The notes: generated by a model from the letters alone, not told the origin. Positions 1 to 6,161 are shown, numbered from the stretch's first letter. The stretch is 8,603 nucleotides of DNA from Thermoanaerobaculia bacterium (GCA_025937035.1 JAICSG010000132.1:1-8603); one strand, 5' to 3'. A program made the numbers and translations.

Positions 1-16
1 CATCCTCAGTCAAGAC

Positions 17-22
17 AAGGAG
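17..22 (+). promoter_or_regulatory. Ribosome binding site for the first precursor peptide
   Basis: AAGGAG lies 8 bases before the GTG at 31. This strong Shine-Dalgarno match supports a real small gene with a GTG start. The promoter must lie before the window, because only 30 bases of upstream sequence are visible. Confidence 0.75.
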
Positions 23-30
23 ACCACAAC

Positions 31-195
31 GTGAAAAAGACATCGTTCAAAAAGCTGACCCTGACCAAAGAGTCTATCCTCCGTCTCGGCGAGTGCGTCG
101 GCGGTGCCACCACACCGTGCAATACCACCGCCGACTGCACCTGGTCCTGCCAACTGTCCTGCTTCTGCAACACTGGCACAAGTAACTGCTGCTGA
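31..195 (+). CDS. Cys-rich RiPP precursor peptide (class I lanthipeptide-like)
   Basis: This gene encodes a 54-residue peptide starting at GTG, with AAGGAG 8 bases upstream. Residues 1-25 form a leader: Lys-rich start, then KKLTLTKESI at 7-16, a Leu/Glu stretch, and Gly-Gly at 24-25. That pattern is known from class I lanthipeptide-type precursors, where the GG marks the end of the leader. The 29-residue tail has seven Cys (30, 36, 40, 44, 46, 53, 54) and ten Thr/Ser, enough for several thioether or disulfide rings. It ends in Cys-Cys. An eighth Cys, at 22, is in the leader. The second precursor at 370-528 shares the leader but has a different tail. No LanB/LanC, radical SAM, YcaO, peptidase or ABC exporter gene is in view, so the modification class is inferred from leader and composition only. 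Alternatives are a disulfide-rich peptide or another RiPP class. Confidence 0.66.
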   Translation: MKKTSFKKLTLTKESILRLGECVGGATTPCNTTADCTWSCQLSCFCNTGTSNCC

Positions 196-221
196 CGGAG
201 GACCGGGAGGAGAGGGGATCA

Positions 222-243
222 GAGAACAGGGTGAGAACAGGGT
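222..243 (+). repeat. Tandem 11-mer, two perfect copies
   Basis: GAGAACAGGGT occurs at 222-232 and again at 233-243 with no gap. It lies in the 174-base space between the two precursor genes, 26 bases after the first stop. The cause may be slipped replication or a pair of protein binding sites; the sequence does not decide between them. Confidence 0.7.
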
Positions 244-262
244 GCCAGGCGAATAGTCGGTG

Positions 263-300
263 GGGACCTCCCGCCGGGCGCGGCCTCAGGGGAAGGTCCC
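263..300 (+). terminator. Stem-loop between the precursor genes, possible terminator or attenuator
   Basis: GGGACCT (263-269) pairs perfectly with AGGTCCC (294-300). The stem continues as CCC (270-272) with GGG (290-292) past a bulged A at 293. The inner GC-rich sequence can fold further. No T-run follows, so it is not a classic intrinsic terminator. It sits after the first precursor gene and before the promoter-like motif at 319-329, where it could end the first transcript or limit read-through. Confidence 0.45.
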
Positions 301-318
301 GGCAGCACTTCAGGACGG

Positions 319-329
319 GCTAGAATGCC
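319..329 (+). promoter_or_regulatory. Promoter-like -10 motif before the second precursor
   Basis: GCTAGAATGCC contains TAGAAT (321-326), a 5 of 6 match to the TATAAT -10 box. It lies 43 bases before the ATG at 370. Nearly the same 11-mer, GCTAGGATGCC, sits 45 bases before the secreted-protein gene at 6273, and a related CTAGGATGGC precedes the fad gene. I see no good -35 box at the usual distance. The call rests on the recurrence of motif and spacing. Confidence 0.45.
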
Positions 330-331
330 CT

Positions 332-352
332 CGCCGGGGATGGTTCCCGGCG
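332..352 (+). promoter_or_regulatory. GC-rich hairpin at the predicted 5' end of the second precursor mRNA
   Basis: CGCCGGG (332-338) pairs with CCCGGCG (346-352) around a 7-base loop. If the TAGAAT box at 321-326 is used, transcription would begin near 333, so the hairpin would form right at the 5' end of the message. It would leave the AGGAG at 359-363 free. Such a structure could stabilise the message; this role is inferred. Confidence 0.4.
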
Positions 353-369
353 CCATCTAGGAGTACCCC

Positions 370-528
370 ATGAAGAAGCAGCCGAAGAAGCTGACACTTG
401 CGAAGGAGACGGTGCGGAGTCTGGAATCCCTGGAAAACGTCCGAGGCGGGACTGGGTATCCCATCACCGATTACAGCTGCAACGTCTTCTGCCGGAACGA
501 GCCGGTTACCACCGGTAATTGCGCCTAA
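370..528 (+). CDS. RiPP precursor peptide (class I lanthipeptide-like), second of pair
   Basis: This gene encodes a 52-residue peptide with AGGAG at 359-363, 6 bases before ATG. Residues 1-27 are a leader: KKLTLAKETV at 6-15, then a Leu/Glu segment, then Arg-Gly-Gly at 25-27. It closely parallels the leader of the 31-195 peptide. The 25-residue tail has three Cys (37, 41, 51) and five Thr/Ser (28, 33, 36, 47, 48), a typical ratio for a short lanthipeptide. The two tails share little sequence, so a common enzyme acting on varied cores is plausible. The gene has its own promoter-like motif and leader hairpin, suggesting separate transcription from the first precursor. The strong hairpin at 566-598 lies 37 bases after its stop. 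No processing gene is in view, so the product is unknown; the RiPP assignment is from leader resemblance. Confidence 0.68.
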   Translation: MKKQPKKLTLAKETVRSLESLENVRGGTGYPITDYSCNVFCRNEPVTTGNCA

Positions 529-565
529 CTGCGCCCGCCCCTTACCACCATATTGAGTCAGGACA

Positions 566-598
566 CGCCCCTGGGACCACCGGTGGTCCCCAGGGGCG
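566..598 (+). terminator. Strong hairpin after the second precursor, terminator-like
   Basis: The left arm 566-581 pairs with the right arm 582-598 over about 16 base pairs, with one extra C in the right arm. The centre is CCGG, so the real loop would be about four bases. It begins 37 bases after the precursor stop at 528. There is no T-run behind it. It may end transcription, protect the 3' end of the message, or be a mobile palindromic repeat. Confidence 0.5.
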
Positions 599-655
599 CT
601 GCCCGGACGCGGGGCTCAGCCTTTGTACGGCGCGGCGCGGCGGGCGCGAGGCGGC

Positions 656-683
656 GGCGAGCGGCGAGCGGCGAGCGGCGAGC
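656..683. repeat. Four tandem copies of a 7-base repeat
   Basis: GGCGAGC is repeated perfectly four times (656-662, 663-669, 670-676, 677-683), with partial GGC/GAG units on either side. Short tandem heptamers like this commonly vary in number through slippage. It lies in noncoding DNA and has no visible effect on a reading frame. Confidence 0.8.
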
Positions 684-689
684 GAGGTG

Positions 690-701
690 CCAGGCGCCTG
701 G
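690..701. repeat. Perfect 12-base palindrome
   Basis: CCAGGCGCCTGG reads the same on both strands and is followed by TTTT at 702-705. The left part with its flank, GGTGCCAGGCG, also occurs near 241-251 in the precursor region, so the two may be pieces of one dispersed repeat. It could be a dimer binding site or part of a degraded mobile element. Confidence 0.5.
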
Positions 702-725
702 TTTTGGTAGCACGGCAGAAGCAAA

Positions 726-788
726 GCAGGGACGACAAGGACACCAGGGACAGAAAAGGCCGGGGTCAGAGCCCGATGTCGTCCCTGC
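726..788. repeat. 12-bp inverted repeat, possible REP/MITE-like element
   Basis: GCAGGGACGACA (726-737) is perfectly complementary to TGTCGTCCCTGC (777-788), with a 39-base centre containing GGGGTCAGAGCCC (762-774). GGGGTCAGAGCCC-type sequence next to an imperfect hairpin recalls repeats associated with REP-type transposases in Acidobacteriota; this is from memory. No transposase is present, so any such element would be non-autonomous. Confidence 0.5.
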
Positions 789-915
789 TGGTCTCGCAGC
801 AGAGAAAAAACCGTGCGGCGACCAACTTTTTATGCCAAAACCGCATTCCCTTCATGAAGTATGACGATGGGCGCCCTCCGCTCCAGGGGGGCAGCCCTCT
901 TCAGGAGGGAATCCG

Positions 916-2934
916 ATGGCAGATCGTGAGGTAGCACGCAGGCCGTCCGTCTTCCCGTTCCCGCCCGCGGTCCGGGGCTTTCTCCTGCTTCTTCCACTCC
1001 TCGTGGGATGGCCGCGGCCGGGTCTGCCACAGGCGCCGAGCTGCTCTCCCACCCCCACCGTTCTCTGCCTGCAAGGCTCTCGTTTCCAGGCGGAGGTCAC
1101 CTGGGCGGTGCCGGGTCTCGGCACGGGCGCGGGGCAGGCCGTGCCGCTGACGGCGGACACCGGGCTCTTCTGGTTCTTCTCGAGCTCCAATACCGAGCTG
1201 GTGGTCAAGGTGCTCGACGGCCGGGCGGTGAACCGGCACTTCTGGGTGTTCTACGGAGCGCTGTCGAACGTCGACTACACGCTGAAGATTACCGACCTCG
1301 AGACGGGCGCCGTCGAGACGTTCCACAATCCGGGGGGACGGCTCGCGAGCGCCTCGAACGTCGCCGCGTTCCTCCCGGAGAGCCCGTCTGCAGGGATCGA
1401 TCCGGGAGGCGCCGTGGCGGCGGTTTCGTCCGAGCTCCCCCTCCGCCGGGGGCCGGAGCTCCAGGTGAACCAGACCTCCTTCGGCGACCAGTGGCAGCAG
1501 GCGGTGGCGGTGGCCCCGGACGGGAGCTCCATGGTGGTCTGGGCCAGCGGTCCGTCGGGTCCGGGCGGCGGGACGGACATCTATGGCCGGGTCTACGGCG
1601 CCGACGGGACCCCGCGGACGGGCGAGATCCTGATCAACGAGGTCCAGGAAGGGAACCAGAGCGCTCCCCGGGTGGCGGCGGGCCCGGGAGGATTCATGGT
1701 CGTCTGGTCGGGCAACCAGACGGCGAGCGGACGCCTGTTCGGCGCCGACGGCCGGCCCGCCAGCGGGGAGCTCCCCCTCACCACAGGCCCGGAGCCCCAG
1801 TATGGCGCGGACGTGGTCGCGGACTCCGCCGGCGGCTTTCTTGCCGCCTGGGGGGAGGGGGGGACGGGGGCGTCTTCGATCCACGCGCAGCGTTTCAACG
1901 CTCAGGGGAACGCGATCGGCGGCCCCTCCAGCCTCTCCACGGGAGATCTCGACGTGCTCCGCCTGGCGGCCCTCCCCCAGGGCGGATTCGTGGCGGCGTG
2001 GGACGTCCTGAGCCCGGGAGCCGGTACCGCGAGCTCGGACATCCACTTCCAGCTCCTCGACGCCGCCGGCCAGCCGCGGGGGAGCCAGAGCATCGCGGCC
2101 ACCTCCTCGCCAGGGGAGGCCCACGTTGTGCCGGTCGCCTACGCGGATGGCTCGTTCTCGCTGCTCTGGAATTCCGGAGCGCCGTCGACGAGCGACCTCG
2201 ACGCGATCTGGGCCCGGCGCTACGACGCGCTCGGCGCGCCGGCCGGCGAGGCCGTGCGGATCCGGCATGCCCCCGGCAACGCGGAGCCCTTCTCCGCGCT
2301 CTCCCTCCCGTCCGGGGACACCTGGGTCCTCTGGACCGAGGTGTCCGCGCCCCAGGACCCTGACGGCGGCGTGTTCTCCGGCGTCTTCGACCGCTCGTGG
2401 AGCCTCGCCGGCGACGCCGTCCGGTTCAACACCTACACCTTGCGGGAGCAGGAGCGTCCCGAGGTGGCCGCGGCTCCCGGCGGCGGCATGGCCGTGTGGA
2501 CCAGCGGCAGCTACGGCCGGGTCCCGTTCACGCAGGACGGTGTCAGCCTCGGCGTGTTCGGCCAGCGTTTCACGCTCGGGACCTGCGCGCTCGACGCCGG
2601 GCAGCTCTGTCTCGCCGGCCGCTTCCAGGTTGAGGTCCAGGTCACCGATCCTCGCGCGGGAGCTCCCGGGCCGGGGCATCCGGTCCCGCTGACCAGCGAT
2701 ACCGGCGCCTTCTGGTTCTTCCAGCCGAGCAATGTGGAGCTGGTGGTCAAGGTGCTCGACGGCCGGGCCGTCAACGGCCACTTCTGGGTTTTCTACGGCG
2801 CGTTGTCGGACGTCGAGTACACGATCACGGTGACCGACACGGTCACGGGCGACCGCCGGACCTATCACAACAATCCCCACCACCAGGGGAGCGGGGCGGA
2901 CGTCGGCGCCTTCGCGGTGCCGGCGGCGGGGTAG
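916..2934 (+). CDS. Exported protein: seven propeller-like repeats between two copies of a Cys-containing domain
   Basis: The ATG at 916 has AGGAGGG at 903-909, giving 672 residues. A charged start and a hydrophobic run at 21-31 act as signal peptide, so the protein should be exported. Residues 43-152 form a domain with Cys43 and Cys51 (possible disulfide), a RFQAEV strand, GQAVPLT, FWFF, VKVLDGR and HFWVFYGALS. The same domain returns at 557-666 with Cys557 and Cys565. Between them lie seven repeats of about 48-56 residues, each with a hydrophobic strand ending in Trp (209, 264, 312, 362, 418, 473, 528) and followed in most by a 'gRxydadG' turn. Seven such units suggest a seven-bladed beta-propeller, a common binding scaffold. 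I recall the end domain from many uncharacterised Acidobacteriota proteins but know no function for it. No catalytic motif or membrane anchor is visible. The full-length paralogue is at 6273-8327. The gene converges on the fad gene 17 bases away. Confidence 0.88.
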   Translation: MADREVARRPSVFPFPPAVRGFLLLLPLLVGWPRPGLPQAPSCSPTPTVLCLQGSRFQAEVTWAVPGLGTGAGQAVPLTADTGLFWFFSSSNTELVVKVLDGRAVNRHFWVFYGALSNVDYTLKITDLETGAVETFHNPGGRLASASNVAAFLPESPSAGIDPGGAVAAVSSELPLRRGPELQVNQTSFGDQWQQAVAVAPDGSSMVVWASGPSGPGGGTDIYGRVYGADGTPRTGEILINEVQEGNQSAPRVAAGPGGFMVVWSGNQTASGRLFGADGRPASGELPLTTGPEPQYGADVVADSAGGFLAAWGEGGTGASSIHAQRFNAQGNAIGGPSSLSTGDLDVLRLAALPQGGFVAAWDVLSPGAGTASSDIHFQLLDAAGQPRGSQSIAATSSPGEAHVVPVAYADGSFSLLWNSGAPSTSDLDAIWARRYDALGAPAGEAVRIRHAPGNAEPFSALSLPSGDTWVLWTEVSAPQDPDGGVFSGVFDRSWSLAGDAVRFNTYTLREQERPEVAAAPGGGMAVWTSGSYGRVPFTQDGVSLGVFGQRFTLGTCALDAGQLCLAGRFQVEVQVTDPRAGAPGPGHPVPLTSDTGAFWFFQPSNVELVVKVLDGRAVNGHFWVFYGALSDVEYTITVTDTVTGDRRTYHNNPHHQGSGADVGAFAVPAAG

Positions 2935-2940
2935 GAGGCC

Positions 2941-2978
2941 CGGGGGGAGCTCTACTTCTTGTAGAAGGTCTCCCCCCG
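2941..2978. terminator. Shared stem-loop between convergent genes
   Basis: CGGGGGGAG (2941-2949) pairs perfectly with CTCCCCCCG (2970-2978). An inner CTAC/GTAG stem (2952-2955 with 2961-2964) closes a five-base loop. It lies just past the secreted-protein stop at 2934 and covers the last codons and stop (2952-2954) of the minus-strand fad gene, so it could end both transcripts. There is no T-run in either direction. Folding and position support the call; termination is not proven. Confidence 0.55.
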
Positions 2979-5123
2979 CCCCGCCATCTCCCGCAGGAGC
3001 GCGGCCGGACGGAGCCGTTCTCCGTAATTTTCGGCGTAGCGGTCCAGCGTCTCCACCACCCACGGCAGCCCCTGGCGGTCGGCCTCTCGCAGGAGGCCGC
3101 CGCGGAAGGGCGGGAAGCCGAAGCCGAAGAGGACTCCGATGTCGACGTCCGCGGGGTTGGTGATGATCTTCTCTTCCATGCAGCGGGCGGTCTCGTTGAG
3201 CATCTGGAGCCAGCAGCGCTCGGTGATCTCCTGATCGCTGAGGGGCTTGGCGCTCCAGCCGAGCAGGGGGTAGACGGCGGGGTCGACCCGTTTGGAGGTC
3301 TTCCCTTTCTTCCCCTCCTCGTAGAGGTAGAAGCCCCGCTTGGCCTTCCGGCCGAGACGGCGGTCGTTGATCATCCGTTCGAAGACGGGGGGCGGGGCGA
3401 CCCGGTCTCCCAGGGCGTCGCGCACCACCTGGCCGGCGTGGCGGGCGACGTCGAGGCCGACCTCGTCGAGCAACGCGAAGGGGCCCACGGGCCAGCCCCA
3501 GCGGGTCATGGCGCGGTCGACCTGCTCGATGTCCGCCCCTTCGGCGAGCATCCAGGCGGCTTCGTTGAGCATGGCGCCGAGGACTCGTGAGGTGAAGAAG
3601 CCGGGGCCGTCGCCGACCACGATCACGGTCTTGCCCATGGTCCGGCCGATCGCGACCGTGGTGGCCAGGGTCTCCTCGGAGGTGCCGGGGTGGCGGATCA
3701 CCTCCAGCAGGGGCATCTTGGCCACGGGGCTGAAGAAGTGCATGCCCACCACCCGCTCGGGATGGCGGCTGCCCTCGGCGATGCGGGCGATGGGGATCGC
3801 CGAGGTGTTGGAGGCGAAGATCAGCCCATCGGGCGCCACCGCCGCGGTCTCGCGCAGGACGGCGTGCTTGACCTGGAGGTCCTCGAAGACCGCCTCGACC
3901 ACGAAGTCGGAGCGGCGCAGGGTCTCATATTCGATGGTGGGCAGGACCTTGCCGAGGTCGCGCTTGGCCTCGGCCTCGGTCGCGCGGCGGCGCTTGACCC
4001 GCTCGCGGAATTGCTGCTGGCAGAAGGCGTAGCCGCGGCCCACGGCGGCGAGGTCCTTGTCCTTGAGGACGATCGATACCCCCTTCTGGGCCAGCACCTG
4101 GGCGATCCCCGCGCCCATGAAGCCGGCGCCCAGGACGCCCACGGTCTCCACCGGTCGGGCGGCGCGGGCGATCTTGCCGGCCCGGGCCTCGACCTCGTTC
4201 TTGGCGAAGAAGATGGAGATCAGATTCTTGGCCGTCTCGGTGGTCACCAGCTCGGAGAAGGCTCCGGCTTCCAGGTCGAGGGCGCGGCGAAGGGGCAGCT
4301 TCAGGCCCTCGCGGACGATGCCGATCGCCACCAGCGGCGCCGGGTAGTGGCCGCCGGTCTTCTCCATCACGCCGGCGCGGGCCTTGTCCCAGACCATCTT
4401 GCCGCCCAGCGGGGTGCGGGCCAGGAAGTCGCCGGCGCGGGAGGCGATGGACTTTTTGGTCTTCTTGGCCTCGCCGCGGGTGCGCACGGCCCGCTCGGCC
4501 GCGGTGCGCAGGTCGGTGGGGTGGCAGGTGTCGTCCACCAGGCCGAGGCGGCGGGCCTTGCGGGCGTCCACCTGCTTGCCGGTGAGGATGAGGTCGAGGG
4601 CGTCCGGCACGCCGATCAGCCGCGGCAGGCGCTGGGTGCCGCCCAGGCCCGGGATGAGGCCGAGCTGGACCTCGGGCAGGCCCAGCTTGGTCTTCGGGTG
4701 CTCGGTGGCGATCCGGCGGCGGCAGGCGAGGGCCAGCTCCAGGCCTCCCCCGAGGGCCGCGCCGTGGATGGCGGCGACGGTGGGGAAGGGGAGGGCGGCC
4801 AGCCGCTCCATCAGGTCGTGGCCGCGCCGCAGCATGGCGATGACGTCCATGGGGTCGGTGAGGGCGAGGAGCTCCTCCAGGTCGGCCCCGGCCACGAAGC
4901 CGTCCGGCTTGCCGGAGTAGATCACCAGCCCCTCCGGGCGCTCGCGCTCGACGCGGGCGACCTGGCCTTCAAACCAGTTGAAGAGGCGGGTGGAGAGGGT
5001 GTTGACCTTCTTGCCGGGATCGTCGAGGCGCAGCCAGGCGATCCCATCTTCCAGGGCCAGCAGGCCGGGCTCGGCCGCGGCCGGGACATTCTTCACGCGG
5101 GGCTCAGCTTCGATGACGCTCAT
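2952..5123 (-). CDS. fadJ: Fatty-acid oxidation enzyme, fused enoyl-CoA hydratase / 3-hydroxyacyl-CoA dehydrogenase
   Basis: This gene encodes 723 residues, close to E. coli FadJ (714) and FadB (729). The cytoplasmic enzyme hydrates trans-2-enoyl-CoA and then oxidises L-3-hydroxyacyl-CoA with NAD+. Residues about 15-200 are the hydratase: [10 protein letters not shown] at 76-85, [11 protein letters not shown] at 120-130, and [15 protein letters not shown] at 148-162. Glu129 and Glu151 fit the two catalytic Glu. The NAD-binding fold starts at 327 with GAGFMG at 332-337. SNTSAIP at 438-444 and MHFFSP at 461-466 carry the dehydrogenase active site (His462, with Glu474). Two C-terminal dehydrogenase domains follow; [11 protein letters not shown] at 666-676 is typical of the last. 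All key residues are present. The usual thiolase partner (fadA/fadI) is not adjacent: downstream is a convergent secreted-protein gene and upstream a TPR gene. FadJ versus FadB naming is uncertain without a tree. Confidence 0.93.
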   Translation of the reverse strand: MSVIEAEPRVKNVPAAAEPGLLALEDGIAWLRLDDPGKKVNTLSTRLFNWFEGQVARVERERPEGLVIYSGKPDGFVAGADLEELLALTDPMDVIAMLRRGHDLMERLAALPFPTVAAIHGAALGGGLELALACRRRIATEHPKTKLGLPEVQLGLIPGLGGTQRLPRLIGVPDALDLILTGKQVDARKARRLGLVDDTCHPTDLRTAAERAVRTRGEAKKTKKSIASRAGDFLARTPLGGKMVWDKARAGVMEKTGGHYPAPLVAIGIVREGLKLPLRRALDLEAGAFSELVTTETAKNLISIFFAKNEVEARAGKIARAARPVETVGVLGAGFMGAGIAQVLAQKGVSIVLKDKDLAAVGRGYAFCQQQFRERVKRRRATEAEAKRDLGKVLPTIEYETLRRSDFVVEAVFEDLQVKHAVLRETAAVAPDGLIFASNTSAIPIARIAEGSRHPERVVGMHFFSPVAKMPLLEVIRHPGTSEETLATTVAIGRTMGKTVIVVGDGPGFFTSRVLGAMLNEAAWMLAEGADIEQVDRAMTRWGWPVGPFALLDEVGLDVARHAGQVVRDALGDRVAPPPVFERMINDRRLGRKAKRGFYLYEEGKKGKTSKRVDPAVYPLLGWSAKPLSDQEITERCWLQMLNETARCMEEKIITNPADVDIGVLFGFGFPPFRGGLLREADRQGLPWVVETLDRYAENYGERLRPAALLREMAGRGETFYKK

Positions 5124-5129
5124 GGGGCC

Positions 5130-5159
5130 ATCCTAGAGACCCATGCCGCAGTGTGTCAA
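5130..5159 (-). promoter_or_regulatory. Candidate promoter of the fad gene (TTGACA, 18 bases, TAGGAT)
   Basis: On the minus strand a perfect -35 box TTGACA (5154-5159) is followed after 18 bases by TAGGAT (5130-5135), 4 of 6 to the -10 consensus. The ATG at 5123 is only 6 bases beyond TAGGAT, so a transcript from here would start at or next to the start codon and be leaderless or nearly so. The same AGGA could instead serve as a weak ribosome binding site on a transcript from the TPR gene. Both readings fit. Confidence 0.5.
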
Positions 5160-5172
5160 GAATTTTGCCGCA
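5144..5172 (-). promoter_or_regulatory. Direct repeat flanking the -35 box, possible operator
   Basis: TGCCGCA occurs at 5144-5150 and 5166-5172 (TGCGGCA on the coding strand), 22 bases centre to centre, about two helical turns. The TTGACA at 5154-5159 lies between the copies. That placement suits a repressor binding the same face of the DNA, as expected for controlled beta-oxidation genes, but no regulator is identified. Confidence 0.35.
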
Positions 5173-5183
5173 TTGCGTTGGCG

Positions 5184-6161
5184 TCATCCCAAAGACGACA
5201 ACGCCTTCTTCGCGTCCTCCATCCGGGGGTCGAGCTTGAGCGCCTCCTGGTAGGCGGCGCGGGCCGCGGGCTTGTTCCCCTTCTTCTGATAGATCTGCCC
5301 GAGGCGGAATTGGGCGTTGGCCGGCGGAGCGCTCTCGGGGCCCGGGGTGTGCCCCAGATAGCGCTTGAGGCTCTCCTCGGCGCGGTCGAGCCGCTGGCCG
5401 GAGAGGGCCCCGGTCTTGCCGATCTGGTAGAGGGCGTCCCAGTTGGCGGGGTCGGCCTTGACGACCGCCTCGAAGGCGTCGAAGGCGGCGTCCCACTTCT
5501 GCTGGCTCTGGTAGAGGACGCCGAGGGCCAGGCGCAGGCGCGGCTCGGCGGGGGATCTCTGGAGGGCCTCTTTGAGCCCCTTCTCGGCGCCGGCCGCGTC
5601 CTTCTGATTGGCGGCGATGGTGGCGTAGACCAGGGCGCCGCGCACGGCGTCGCGCTTCTGGATCTCGGCCGCCTGTTGGCGCGCGAGGTCCACGCCGCCT
5701 CCCAGGAAGCCGGGCGCCTGGAGCTGGTAGGTCATCAGGTCGGAGCGGGCGTCGAGGTTGTTGGGGTCGGCCGTCACCGCCTTCTCCCAGGCCTCCCTGG
5801 TCTTCCTGGCCAGCCCCGGCTTGGCGAAGACGCTCGCTTCCAGGGCCTGCTCGCCGTAGGCGCGGCCGAGCCAGTCGAGGTACTCCGAGCGGCCCGGCGC
5901 GAGGGCGACCGCCTTTTCGAGCCATTCGGCGGCCGGGTCGGCTTTCCTCAAATAGAGCCAGGTCTTGCCGAGATAGAACGCGGCCTCGGCGTCCTTCGGG
6001 TTCTTCCTGGCATAAGGCTCGAGGAGGGCCCGCGCCTCCTCGAACCGGCGGGCGTTGAAGGCCTGAATCCCGGAGCTCAGCGCCGCTTCCGCTCCCCAGG
6101 CGGAGGGCTGCAAAGCGAGCACCGCCGCCGCCACCAGCCCCCGGAATGCATTTCTCCTCAT
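5184..6161 (-). CDS. Exported tetratricopeptide-repeat (TPR) protein
   Basis: This gene encodes 325 residues of helical TPR repeats with an N-terminal signal peptide. I choose the ATG at 6161 because AGAGGAG (6168-6174) is 6 bases from it. The alternative ATG at 6167 abuts that site with no spacer and adds only Met-Thr. The start MRRN, then a hydrophobic stretch at about 8-17 and an Ala-Trp-Gly-Ala cleavage region near 21-24, suggests periplasmic location. About six to seven TPR-like units follow, seen as paired helices ending in Asn/Asp-Pro or Ala-Pro (such as NPKDAEAAFYLG, ADPNNLDARSDL, LDPRMEDAKKAL). The GFLGGG segment near 151-156 is a break seen in some related TPR proteins. TPRs bind other proteins; no partner or enzyme activity can be read. 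It is divergent from the secreted-protein gene at 6273 and 60 bases upstream of fadJ on the same strand, so co-transcription is possible. Confidence 0.87.
   Translation of the reverse strand: MRRNAFRGLVAAAVLALQPSAWGAEAALSSGIQAFNARRFEEARALLEPYARKNPKDAEAAFYLGKTWLYLRKADPAAEWLEKAVALAPGRSEYLDWLGRAYGEQALEASVFAKPGLARKTREAWEKAVTADPNNLDARSDLMTYQLQAPGFLGGGVDLARQQAAEIQKRDAVRGALVYATIAANQKDAAGAEKGLKEALQRSPAEPRLRLALGVLYQSQQKWDAAFDAFEAVVKADPANWDALYQIGKTGALSGQRLDRAEESLKRYLGHTPGPESAPPANAQFRLGQIYQKKGNKPAARAAYQEALKLDPRMEDAKKALSSLG

Larger units (their letters stand above)
529..915. other. 387-base noncoding region rich in repeats and palindromes
   Basis: I find no credible gene here; the open frames present have no ribosome binding site and highly skewed Arg/Ala/Gly/Pro composition. 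The region holds the hairpin at 566-598, tandem 7-mers at 656-683, a palindrome at 690-701, the inverted repeat 726-788 and a short hairpin at 785-802 (CTGCTG/CAGCAG). Its last part must carry the control region of the gene at 916, but I see no convincing -35/-10 pair. Confidence 0.6.

Noticed and set aside
785..802. CTGCTG/CAGCAG hairpin next to a run of A as a minus-strand terminator
   Set aside because: On the minus strand the T-run comes before the stem, not after it, which is the wrong order for termination, and no minus-strand gene ends here.
860..865. TATGAC as a -10 box for the gene at 916
   Set aside because: No -35-like sequence lies 16-18 bases upstream, it lacks the CTAG(A/G)AT pattern of the other promoters, and it is only a partial consensus match.
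519..934. Three overlapping plus-strand frames of 63-103 codons in the repeat-rich gap
   Set aside because: They have no ribosome binding sites, they run through the tandem heptamers and palindromes, and their Arg/Ala/Gly composition is that of noncoding GC-rich DNA.
901..3063. Long minus-strand open frame (720 codons) opposite the first propeller gene
   Set aside because: It is Arg/Gly/Ala/Pro-rich without family motifs, overlaps the 3' end of fadJ, and mirrors a plus-strand gene with a ribosome site, signal peptide and repeats. GC-rich DNA readily gives such open shadows.
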